A DNA stretch of 25,541 nt, taken from Nemertoderma westbladi. Taxonomy: Eukaryota > Xenacoelomorpha > Nemertodermatida > Nemertodermatidae. The notes beneath the pieces are model-generated. The model saw nothing but the letters and a program-made list of their open reading frames with translations. It ran no database searches and was not told the DNA's origin. Shown here piece by piece: positions 1 to 9,202 of the stretch. Location: NCBI GenBank assembly GCA_032718475.1, contig JAUCBJ010004834.1:1-25541 (forward strand), given 5' to 3'. Position 1 is the first letter of the stretch; each line of letters opens with the position of its first letter. Both the position numbers and the translations under genes were made by a program.

Positions 1-197
1 TGCGCATAGCGCGCATGTTCTGTGGAAACTTTTTCCCAGATAACATCTTCGAAACACCGGCAAAATACACACGATATACTTCAGAGAGGCCGGGTTCAAC
101 CATTACACTTCCTATGGATCCAATGAAACTCATTAATGTATGCACCCCCCCTAATGTAAGTCCACTAGCTAGGTGGCATTATTTCTTACATTTTGAC

Positions 198-218
198 AGA
201 CAGACATAATGTCTGTCT
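198..218. repeat. Perfect 9-bp-stem hairpin
   Basis: AGACAGACA at 198-206 and its exact reverse complement TGTCTGTCT at 210-218 flank a 3-nt loop (TAA). Function is unknown. It may be a chance product of local GACA repetition. Confidence 0.7.
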
Positions 219-934
219 TTCTTTTCATATTTGTCAGCCAAATATATATCAGTTCAGTTCAGTCAAGGGGTTTAATTGTGCTAATTTCGCCTGTATTTCT
301 ATGTTAATCTATATTTTGTAATAAATTTGCGTTAAATTGCGCTTTTAATAATTGCCAAATTAACTTAGGGCAATTATGCGTTTCTGCTCGCTGGTTGGTC
401 AAGAGCCCAGCTGGGAGAACCCTGGATCTGACCGAACATGTGAGTAGAATAGACATTTGACATTCTCATTCGGTTTTGTGTCAGCCATCTTAAATTTGTA
501 AGATTTGAGTCAGGAATGGCGACGGGTGATTGGAGGTTCCAATGTGCGGCAGTGCCGGCAAGGCTAGTGACTGTTGGGTCGGGCTGATTGAAGTCTAGGA
601 CCAGGAACCGGTCACCTTAAGGTAGTAAGGGCAAAGTAATCCAAATGTTGTCTCTCAATAAATTTAGTTAGTTAGGGGTAAAGAACCACATTAGTTTAGG
701 TGGGTGACCTTTGGGTAATAACACTATCACTACACGCTATCGTTACACGCCAACGCTACACTACCGCGGCTATATATGCGGCTATTGTTACGCTATTATT
801 TATTGTTGTGATACTTTGCTGCAATGTGTTAGATAGACGCTATCTCCGATTGTTTTCTATTTCTGAATTGGATGCTTGCTTGAATCGCAGTTAGGTCAAA
901 TAATACAGTATTCAGGCTGACTCTAGTGTAGCCC

Positions 935-958
935 AGTAACGTAACTAGTTACGTTACT
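935..958. repeat. 24-bp perfect palindrome
   Basis: The half-site AGTAACGTAACT is followed directly by its exact reverse complement, giving a 24-bp palindrome without a loop. A further partial copy (AGTAACGTTAC) follows at once. GTAACTAGTTAC-type palindromes are known from ends of some hAT-like elements, but no second terminus or target duplication was identified, so only the palindrome itself is certain. Confidence 0.8.
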
Positions 959-1794
959 AAGTAACGTTACAGTTCTGGAATACATTAATTAAGATAGTTC
1001 GCAACTCTGTATGTTTGAATAAATGTAGTTTATGCGAGTATTTAGGACAAATAAAGATTCGTACGTTGCATATCATCCCTAACTATCTATGTATATATCT
1101 GTATATACCAAACTAACATTGTATGTCTACAAGATAATCTATATTTTATTTATGAACTATGCGCTACTTTTTTATTAAATTAAAATATTATAGTCGATTC
1201 CAAATTATGCCGGTTATTACTGTATTATGTTATGTTTTATGTCTTACATTTTATATGGCTTATTTACAATGATATTAAAAAACTTCACCTTCAAAACTTC
1301 ATAGCGGAGAATAGTTTAGTTATTTACGCTTAGGGAATATTTAAACTAATTTAGGCTGGGCGGTTATCTGAAATAGCGGGTTCGCAAGTCTTACAGTAGT
1401 CGCAAGTGTAGCGAAGCAGTAAAATAGCTGATTACAGTCAGTACAAAGTTCCCCCTTCATTGTAACAATAAATATTCTCACAACCCACATTTGATTGCCT
1501 GACGAAGTGCCTTTCTTTCTCTGCGAGAAGTGAACAGAATAGAGTGTTTTTAGTCACCGGCACTCGTATTAGTAGCCTGGGAAGCCAAATCGGATTTATT
1601 GTTTTGGTATTTCTGTTTCGGCTTGCGTTAGAATGATTAGCTTGGTATGTTATAGTTTGATTAAACCCATTTGCTTCATTTGAAAATATAAACATATCAA
1701 AAGGAAGAAACCCATTTGGATTTCTTTACAGTTATTTACCCACTCTTTTGGGGGTCTTTACAGTAGTTATTTCCTTTTTGGCGTATTCTTTACA

Positions 1795-3544
1795 GAGTGG
1801 GCTCACTGACTGATACAGACCTACTACTTGTTGTATGAGAGTGGGCTCACTGACTGATACAGACCTACTACTTGTTGTTTGAGAGTGGGCTCACTGACCG
1901 ATACAGACCTACTACTTGTTGTATGCGAGTGGGCTCACTGACCGATACAGGCCTACTACTTGTTGTATGCGAGTGGGCTCACTGACCGATACAGGCCTAC
2001 TACTTGTTGTATGCGAGTGGGCTCACTGACCGATACAGGCCTACTACTTGTTGTATGAGAGTGGGCTCACTGACCGATACAGGCCTACTACTTGTTGTAT
2101 GAGAGTGGGCTCACTGACCGATACAGGCCTACTACTTGTTGTATGAGAGTGGGCTCACTGACCGATACAGGCCTACTACTTGTTGTATGAGAGTGGGCTC
2201 ACTGACCGATACAGGCCTACTACTTGTTGTATGAGAATGGGCTCACTGACCGATACAGACCTACTACTTGTTGTATGCGAGTGGGCTCACTGACCGATAC
2301 AGGCCTACTACTTGTTGTATGAGAGTGGGCTCACTGACCGATACAGGCCTACTACTTGTTGTATGAGAGTGGGCTCACTGACCGATACAGGCCTACTACT
2401 TGTTGTTTGAGAGTGGGCTCACTGACCGATACAGGCCTACTACTTGTTGTATAAGAATGGGCTCACTGACCGATACAGACCTACTACTTGTTGTATGAGA
2501 ATGGGCTCACTGACCGATACAGGCCTACTACTTGTTGTATGCGAGTGGGCTCACTGACCGATACAGGCCTACTACTTGTTGTATGAGAGTGGGCTCACTG
2601 ACCGATACAGGCCTACTACTTGTTGTATGAGAGTGGGCTCACTGACCGATACAGGCCTACTACTTGTTGTATGAGAGTGGGCTCACTGACCGATACAGGC
2701 CTACTACTTGTTGTATGAGAGTGGGCTCACTGACCGATACAGGCCTACTACTTGTTGTATGAGAGTGGGCCCACTGACCGATACAGGCCTACTACTTGTT
2801 GTATGAGAGTGGGCTCACTGACCGATACAGGCCTACTACTTGTTGTATTCGAGTGGGCTCACTGACCGATACAGGCCAACTACTTGTTGTATGAGAGTGG
2901 GCTCACTGACCGATACAGACCTACTACTTGTTGTATGAGAGTGGGCTCTCTGACCGATACAGGCCTACTACTTGTTGTATGAGAGTGGGCTCACTGACCG
3001 ATACAGACCTACTACTTGTTGTATGAGAGTGGGCTCACTGACCGATACAGGGCTACTACTTGTTGTATGAGGGTGGGCTCACTGACCGATACAGGCCTAC
3101 TACTTGTTGTATGAGATTGGGCTCACTGACCGATACAGGCCTACTACTTGTTGTATGAGATTGGGCTCACTGACCGATACAGGCCTACTACTTGTTGTAT
3201 GCGAGTGGGCTCACTGACCGATACAGGCCTACTACTTGTTGTAGGGGATTGGGCTCACTGACCGATACAGGCCTACTACTTGTTGTATGAGATTGGGCTC
3301 ACTGACCGATACAGGCCTACTACTTGTTGTATGAGATTGGGCTCACTGACCGATACAGGCCTACTACTTGTTATATGCGAGTGGGCTCACTGACCGATAC
3401 AGGCCTACTACTTGTTGTATGCGAGTGGGCTCACTGACCGATACAGGCCTACTACTTGTTGTATGAGAGTGGGCTCACTGACCGATACAGGCCTACTACT
3501 TGTTGTATGAGAGTGGGCTCACTGACCGATACAGGCCTACTACT
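1795..3544 (+). repeat. 44-bp satellite, array 1 (~40 units)
   Basis: A head-to-tail repeat of exactly 44 bp, for example ACTGAC at 1981 and again at 2025. It is built around GTGGGCTCACTGACCGATAC and CCTACTACTTGTTGTAT. Units differ by single substitutions, such as GAGAGTGGG, GCGAGTGGG and GAGATTGGG, or CAGGCC and CAGACC. Units with GATTGGG cluster near 3110-3340, as expected from local homogenisation. The left edge abuts TTCTTTACA at about 1794. The right edge runs into the 3' tail of the RTE-like LINE. Small ORFs across the array have no coding meaning, because 44 is not a multiple of 3. Confidence 0.97.
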
Positions 3545-6026
3545 ACTACTAGGATCGGCATGCTGCATTGCAGCTGCATTTTTAAGAATGCTGTGCCGGC
3601 TTATCGACAAAATCGCACCGCCACAACTCCCTATCACCCATGACATTTGCTAGATCATCCGCATCTTCAAGGCCAGTGTCCTTTAAGATGCGTCTCAAGA
3701 AAGTCATGGGTTGTCCACCATGCTTATTCACTCCATGAGGCTGCCAAAGTACAAGATTATGCACTGGCTGGTCCTCACGGCGAAAGCAATGTCCTGCAAA
3801 GCGGAGCCGATTTTGTTCTAGTGTCAAGCTTGGGGGAACCAATGAGACACCTCCAATGTTATATAGTGTCTGGTTGGAGATGTGTGCATTGTACTTGACA
3901 CAATGTACCCGGCGTAGCATTCTTGTGAATGTGCCATCCAGAGATTTGGTGTCCTCAGCAGTTAGAGCCCAGCATGGACTCCCGTAGAGGAGTACTGGAA
4001 CTACTGCTGCTCTAAATAATCGGACCTTAAGTTTCCGATTAATTCTAGGTGACTTCCAAATCCTGGAAAGCCTATTCAAGGCTGCCCATGCCTTTCCCTT
4101 ACGTATTCGAAGGTCCTCACCTGACTTCCGGATCCATGATCCCAGGTAACAGAAGTCGTCCACATGCTCAAGCATACCATCCTTTGAGCTTATGCTCATC
4201 CGATCAGAGACTTGCTGAGGACTTTCAAAGTTAACTGTCAGAATTTTGGTCTTTCTGGAGTTAATAAAAAGACCAACACTAGAAGCAGCATGTTCTAATG
4301 AGCTGAGGAGCCGCTGGGCTCCCTCTAATGATTCTGAGAGTACTCCTAAGTCATCAGCAAAGTCTAGATCAGTTAGGTACTTGGCAGGATTTCCTCGACT
4401 TCTGGAGCCAGTAGGTGGAGTTATCATCACCCCATCATCATTATGATGATCTAAGGACATGCGTAGAACATAGTCAACCACAATAATGAACAAGAATGGT
4501 GCAAGTGTGTCTCCTTGGAGGACGCCCCATAACACTTCAAATGGTTCTGTGTCACCGTCAACAGTAGACACAAATGTTGTTGAACCATCGTATACTGATC
4601 TGATTGCTGAAATAATTTCATCAGGAATCCCATATAATGAAAGTATGCTGAACATACGTGAGCGAGAGACTGAATCAAAGGCCTTGAAGAAGTCAACAAA
4701 GATAACAGCCAGATGCCTGTCTTTCTTTTTTGATAACTCTTCAATTATCCTTCTAAGTGCCAAAATGGGCTCCATGGTCCCACGACCTTTACGGAACCCA
4801 TTCTGATTTCCACGTAGCAGTCTCTCAATGGGATCCCTGATGCGATTTAATAGAATTCTATTGTATAGTTTTGCAGCAATCGAGATCAATGAGATTCCCC
4901 GAAAAGAACCATAGAGTGTTAGGTTGCCTTTCTTGGGAACTGGCACCAACTTATTTGTTTTCATTTCTTGTGGGACTCTTGTTGTACGGTACATGTCTAC
5001 TATGATGGGATAGATGAGCTTTAAACACTCAGGTATTTTAAAGACCTCAGGGGGAACACCATCTACTCCACTGGCACGATTGGTCTTAATGCTCTTTGCA
5101 GCAGCATTCACTTCTGCAAAGGAGATATCGCCAATGGGAATATCTGGGAGTACAGACTCAGACACTTTTACTTCTATAAAGTTATCAGGCAATACCCTGT
5201 CATTATTGAGGAGCTTTTCAAAGTGGGCTTTCCAACCATTGAGGCGATCGGCTGGTGATTCAGCCTTAACCTTGGTGGTTGGTTGGCTTTTCCGCCCAGT
5301 AAGCAGATTGATCGATTTCCATGCCTGGGATGATTGCCTGCTGTCGTCAGCATCATTGATGGCATCAACCTGTTGGTTTATTAGCTCCTGTAGATTAACA
5401 GAGTACTGCCTGTTCAGGGACCTAGATGCAGCTTTAACTGCATTCTTGGCCGCTGTAGTCTGTTTGAGTCGGGACTCTTTCTGCGCCTTATGAAGGTCAT
5501 TTCGGCACTTCTGAATTTTGTTGTCAGTCCAGGGGGCCCTTTTCCTGTTTCGAGGGTATACAGGAACTGTTTCTGCAGCTGCTAACTTAACTGCTTCTGT
5601 AAAGGCAGTATAGCCCTCACAGTGATCTGCCGCCTCAGAGGCAAGAGCCTCATACCTGTTGCTCAGCTGTAGTGTGAAGCTGGATCTCACACTTGGCTGT
5701 TGCAACAGAGAGGACCAGTCATGCCGTGGCAAGGCAGATTTCGTTGTTCTGCTAGCACGCAGACTAAGTCTTACCTTGGCCACAATAAGGCGGTGATCAC
5801 TGGAGAAGGGTCGAAGTGTAAATGCATTACAGTCTTGTATAGAGCTCCTGTATTTCCTACGAAACAGAATATGGTCTATCTGGGACTTGTGACCACTGGG
5901 TCCACTATGAGTCCATAGCTTTCCAGTTCGCTTCTTGAACTGGGTTCCAGCCGAAAACAATCCATTTCCAGAGATAAAATCCTGAAGATGGACAGAATTT
6001 CGGTTAACACTATTGCTATAGACCCA
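3545..6026 (-). mobile_element. RTE-like LINE copy 1, 5'-truncated, inserted in the satellite
   Basis: A minus-strand non-LTR retrotransposon of 2482 bp. Its 3' end (low coordinates) consists of a stop codon, about 30 bp of 3' UTR and a short TAG/TAC trinucleotide tail (3538-3552). A very short 3' UTR with a trinucleotide tail is typical of the RTE clade. The 5' end (6026) is cut inside the endonuclease domain, the usual result of incomplete target-primed reverse transcription. Satellite sequence lies on both sides. The left flank ends with, and the right flank begins with, GATACAGGCCTACTACT, which can be read as a 17-bp target-site duplication; phase in a tandem repeat makes this only suggestive. 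Copy 2 (7704-9202) is nearly identical. Confidence 0.92.
3582..6026 (-). CDS. RTE-like LINE ORF: endonuclease C-terminus + reverse transcriptase (5' partial)
   Basis: An open frame of 814 codons running from the truncation point to a stop at 3582, with no internal stop. It begins inside the apurinic-like (EEP) endonuclease: the fold's final SSDHR motif follows a KLWTHSG...SQIDHIL stretch. A linker rich in K and R precedes the reverse transcriptase. RT motifs seen are KKGNL...SFRGISLI, VDFFKAFDSV (DFFKAFD at 4674-4694), LQGDTLAPFLF and the catalytic FADD (4350-4361). The C-terminal segment KLKVRLFRAAVVPVLLYGSPCWALT...RFAGHCFRRED is typical of RTE-type proteins. No RNase H domain is seen. The first ATG/TTG inside the frame is not a real start, since the true N-terminus is missing. 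An intact frame suggests a recent insertion, although this copy cannot make a full protein. Confidence 0.9.
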   Translation of the reverse strand, partial: WVYSNSVNRNSVHLQDFISGNGLFSAGTQFKKRTGKLWTHSGPSGHKSQIDHILFRRKYRSSIQDCNAFTLRPFSSDHRLIVAKVRLSLRASRTTKSALPRHDWSSLLQQPSVRSSFTLQLSNRYEALASEAADHCEGYTAFTEAVKLAAAETVPVYPRNRKRAPWTDNKIQKCRNDLHKAQKESRLKQTTAAKNAVKAASRSLNRQYSVNLQELINQQVDAINDADDSRQSSQAWKSINLLTGRKSQPTTKVKAESPADRLNGWKAHFEKLLNNDRVLPDNFIEVKVSESVLPDIPIGDISFAEVNAAAKSIKTNRASGVDGVPPEVFKIPECLKLIYPIIVDMYRTTRVPQEMKTNKLVPVPKKGNLTLYGSFRGISLISIAAKLYNRILLNRIRDPIERLLRGNQNGFRKGRGTMEPILALRRIIEELSKKKDRHLAVIFVDFFKAFDSVSRSRMFSILSLYGIPDEIISAIRSVYDGSTTFVSTVDGDTEPFEVLWGVLQGDTLAPFLFIIVVDYVLRMSLDHHNDDGVMITPPTGSRSRGNPAKYLTDLDFADDLGVLSESLEGAQRLLSSLEHAASSVGLFINSRKTKILTVNFESPQQVSDRMSISSKDGMLEHVDDFCYLGSWIRKSGEDLRIRKGKAWAALNRLSRIWKSPRINRKLKVRLFRAAVVPVLLYGSPCWALTAEDTKSLDGTFTRMLRRVHCVKYNAHISNQTLYNIGGVSLVPPSLTLEQNRLRFAGHCFRREDQPVHNLVLWQPHGVNKHGGQPMTFLRRILKDTGLEDADDLANVMGDRELWRCDFVDKPAQHS

Positions 6027-7703
6027 GATACAGGCCTACTACTTGTTGTATGCGAGTGGGCTCACTGACCGATACAGACCTACTACTTGTTATATGCGAG
6101 TGGGCTCACTGACCGATACAGACCTACTACTTGTTATATGCGAGTGGGCTCAGTGACCGATACAGGCCTACTACTTGTTGTATGCGAGTGGGCTCACTGA
6201 CCGATACAGGCCTACTACTTGTTGTATGCGAGTGGGCTCACTGACCGATACAGGCCTACTACTTGTTGTATGAGAGTGGGCTCAATGACCGATACAGGCC
6301 TACTACTTGTTGTATGGGAGTGGGCTCACTGACCGATACAGACCTACTACTTGTTATATGCGAGTGGGCTCACTGACCGATACAGGCCTACTACTTGTTG
6401 TATGCGAGTGGGCTCACTGATCGATACAGGCCTACTACTTGTTGTATGCGAGTGGGCTCACTGACCGATACAGACCTACTACTTGTTGTATGCGAGTGGG
6501 CTCACTGATCGATACAGGCCTACTACTTGTTGTATGCGAGTGGGCTCACTGATCGATACAGGCCTACTACTTGTTGTATGCGAGTGGGCTCACTGACCGA
6601 TACAGACCTACTACTTGTTGTATGCGAGTGGGCTCACTGATCGATACAGGCCTATTACTTGTTGTATGCGAGTGGGCTCACTGACCGATACAGGCCTACT
6701 ACTTGTTGTATGAGAGTGGGCTCACTGACCGATACAAGCCTACTACTTGTTGTATGAGAGTGGTCTCACTGACCGATACAGGCCTACTACTTGTTGTATG
6801 AGAGTGGGCTCACTGACGGATACAGACCTACTACTTGTTGTATGAGAGTGGGCTCACTGATCGATACAGGCCTACTACTTGTTGTATGCGAGTGGGCTCA
6901 CTGACCGATACAGACCTACTACTTGTTGTATGCGAGTGGGCTCACTGACCGATACAGGCCTATTACTTGTTGTATGCGAGTGGGCTCACTGACCGATACA
7001 GGCCTACTACTTGTTGTATGAGAGTGGGCTCACTGACCGATACAAGCCTACTACTTGTTGTATGAGAGTGGTCTCACTGACCGATACAGGCCTACTACTT
7101 GTTGTATGAGAGTGGGCTCACTGACGGATACAGACCTACTACTTGTTGTATGAGAGTGGGCTCACTGATCGATACAGGCCTACTACTTGTTGTATGCGAG
7201 TGGGCTCACTGACCGATACAGACCTACTACTTGTTGTATGCGAGTGGGCTCACTGACCGATACAGGCCTATTACTTGTTGTATGCGAGTGGGCTCACTGA
7301 CCGATACAGGCCTACTACTTGTTGTATGAGAGTGGGCTCACTGACCGATACAAGCCTACTACTTGTTGTATGAGAGTGGTCTCACTGACCGATACAGGCC
7401 TACTACTTGTTGTATGAGAGTGGGATCACTGACGGATACAGACCTACTACTTGTTGTATGAGAGTGGGCTCACTGATCGATACAGGCCTACTACTTGTTG
7501 TATGAGAGTGGGCTCACTGACCGATACAGACCTACTACTTGTTATATGCGAGTGGGCTCACTGACCGATACAGACCTACTACTTGTTATATGCGAGTGGG
7601 CTCACTGACCGATACAGGCCTACTTCTTGTTGTATGCGAGTGGGCTCACTGACCGATACAGACCTACTACTTGTTGTATGCGAGTGGGCTCACTGATCGA
7701 TAC
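6027..7703 (+). repeat. 44-bp satellite, array 2 (~38 units, higher-order structure)
   Basis: The same 44-bp unit as array 1, resuming at GATACAGG directly after the LINE 5' end. A TGATCGATAC variant, essentially missing from array 1, is frequent here. Diagnostic variants recur every 308 bp (7 units): CCTATTACTT at 6651, 6959 and 7267; ACAAGCC at 6734, 7042 and 7350; GACGGA at 6815, 7123 and 7431. This is a 7-mer higher-order repeat of nearly three periods. The right edge ends in GATAC, which merges with the TAC tail of LINE copy 2. Confidence 0.96.
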
Positions 7704-9202
7704 TACTACTACTACTAGGATCGGCATGCTGCATTGCAGCTGCATTTTTAAGAATGCTGTGCCGGCTTATCGACAAAATCGCACCGCCACAACTCCCTAT
7801 CACCCATGACATTTGCTAGATCATCCGCATCTTCAAGGCCAGTGTCCTTTAAGATGCGTCTCAAGAAAGTCATGGGTTGTCCACCATGCTTATTCACTCC
7901 ATGAGGCTGCCAAAGTACAAGATTATGCACTGGCTGGTCCTCACGGCGAAAGCAATGTCCTGCAAAGCGGAGCCGATTTTGTTCTAGTGTCAAGCTTGGG
8001 GGAACCAATGAGACACCTCCAATGTTATATAGTGTCTGGTTGGAGATGTGTGCATTGTACTTGACACAATGAACCCGGCGTAGCATTCTTGTTAATGTGC
8101 CATCCAGAGATTTGGTGTCCTCAGCAGTTAGAGCCCAGCATGGACTCCCATAGAGGAGTACTGGAACTACTGCTGCTCTAAATAATCGGACCTTAAGTTT
8201 CCGATTAATTCTAGGTGACTTACAAATCCTGGAAAGCCTATTCAAGGCTGCCCATGCCTTTCCCTTACGTATTCGAAGGTCCTCACCTGACTTCCGGATC
8301 CATGATCCCAGGTAACAGAAGTCGTCCACATGCTCAAGCATACCATCCTTTGAGCTTATGCTCATCCGATCAGAGACTTGCTGAGGACTTTCAAAGTTAA
8401 CTGTCAGAATTTTGGTCTTTCTGGAGTTAATAAAAAGACCAACACTAGAAGCAGCATGTTCTAATGAGCTGAGGAGCCGCTGGGCTCCCTCTAATGATTC
8501 TGAGAGTACTCCTAAGTCATCAGCAAAGTCTAGATCAGTTAGGTACTTGGCAGGATTTCCTCGACTTCTGGAGCCAGTAGGTGGAGTTATCATCACCCCA
8601 TCATCATTATGATGATCTAAGGACATGCGTAGAACATAGTCAACCACAATAATGAACAAGAATGGTGCAAGTGTGTCTCCTTGGAGGACGCCCCATAACA
8701 CTTCAAATGGTTCTGTGTCACCGTCAACAGTAGACACAAATGTTGTTGAACCATCGTATACTGATCTGATTGCTGCAATAATTTCATCAGGAATCCCATA
8801 TAATGAAAGTATGCTGAACATACGTGAGCGAGAGACTGAATCAAATGCCTTGAAGAAGTCAACAAAGATAACAGCCAGATGCCTGTCTTTCTTTTTTGAT
8901 AACTCTTCAATTATCCTTCTAAGTGCCAAAATGGGCTCCATGGTCCCACGACCTTTACGGAACCCATTCTGATTTCCACGTAGCAGTCTCTCAATGGGAT
9001 CCCTGATGCGATTTAATAGAATTCTATTGTATAGTTTTGCAGCAATCGAGATCCATGAGATTCCCCGAAAAGAACCATAGAGTGTTAGGTTACCTTTCTT
9101 GGGAACTGGCACCAACTTATTTGTTTTCATTTCTTGTGGGACTCTTGTTGTACGGTACATGTCTACTATGATGGGATAGATGAGCTTTAAACACTCAGGT
9201 AT
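7704..9202 (-). mobile_element. RTE-like LINE copy 2, more strongly 5'-truncated
   Basis: A second copy of the element at 3545-6026, same orientation, 1499 bp. Over the shared region I count about eight substitutions and no indel (about 99.5% identity). It ends at the same 3' position with five TAC units, against four in copy 1. The 5' end is cut inside the N-terminal part of the reverse transcriptase (just after ACTCAGGTAT). Satellite with the GATAGATACAGG/GATACAGG phase continues on the right. Different 5' ends and slightly different 3' junction phases argue for two separate insertions rather than one duplicated block. Confidence 0.92.
7748..9202 (-). CDS. RTE-like reverse transcriptase fragment (copy 2 ORF, 5' partial)
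   Basis: About 484 open codons from the truncation point to the stop at 7748, with no frameshift or stop. It starts in the segment that precedes the RT palm (MYRTTRVPQEMKTNKLV). DFFKAFD lies at 8840-8860 and the catalytic FADD at 8516-8527, followed by the RTE-type C-terminus ending DKPAQHS. It differs from copy 1 by four amino acids (FRGISW for FRGISL, IIAAI for IISAI, RICKS for RIWKS, GTLTR for GTFTR); the other four nucleotide changes are silent. No endonuclease remains, so it is not autonomous. Confidence 0.88.
   Translation of the reverse strand: MPECLKLIYPIIVDMYRTTRVPQEMKTNKLVPVPKKGNLTLYGSFRGISWISIAAKLYNRILLNRIRDPIERLLRGNQNGFRKGRGTMEPILALRRIIEELSKKKDRHLAVIFVDFFKAFDSVSRSRMFSILSLYGIPDEIIAAIRSVYDGSTTFVSTVDGDTEPFEVLWGVLQGDTLAPFLFIIVVDYVLRMSLDHHNDDGVMITPPTGSRSRGNPAKYLTDLDFADDLGVLSESLEGAQRLLSSLEHAASSVGLFINSRKTKILTVNFESPQQVSDRMSISSKDGMLEHVDDFCYLGSWIRKSGEDLRIRKGKAWAALNRLSRICKSPRINRKLKVRLFRAAVVPVLLYGSPCWALTAEDTKSLDGTLTRMLRRVHCVKYNAHISNQTLYNIGGVSLVPPSLTLEQNRLRFAGHCFRREDQPVHNLVLWQPHGVNKHGGQPMTFLRRILKDTGLEDADDLANVMGDRELWRCDFVDKPAQHS

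Larger units (their letters stand above)
1..1794. other. Intergenic AT-rich sequence, no gene recognised
   Basis: I find no protein with recognisable similarity here. Short ORFs exist on both strands, for example 85 codons at 1438-1695 minus, but none has a recognisable motif. Visible structures are hairpins at 198-218 and 935-958, an AATAAA at about 657, and three TCTTTACAG stretches shortly before the satellite starts. Parts may be old transposon remnants, but nothing in the sequence proves it. Confidence 0.6.

Noticed and set aside
370-450. A tRNA-like segment (GCTCGCTGGTTGGTCAAGAG)
   Set aside because: I cannot fold a cloverleaf or find a proper B box (GGTTCGANNCC).
1438-1695. 85-codon minus-strand ORF as a gene
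   Set aside because: No recognisable motif, no supporting context, and it lies in AT-rich sequence. Length alone does not support it.
3647-5918. Plus-strand ORFs opposite the LINE (up to 159 codons)
   Set aside because: They are antisense to the 814-codon reverse transcriptase frame and show no motifs of their own.
5958-5960. TTG at 5960 as the true start of the LINE protein
   Set aside because: The frame is open for 22 more codons with recognisable endonuclease sequence up to the truncation point, so the protein is N-terminally incomplete and no start exists. The same applies to the GTG at 22249 in the CR1-like LINE.
3582-9160. LINE ORFs as host genes (such proteins are sometimes labelled 'craniofacial development protein 2-like')
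   Set aside because: The EEP endonuclease plus reverse transcriptase with a FADD box, 5' truncation and trinucleotide tail identify them as retrotransposons.
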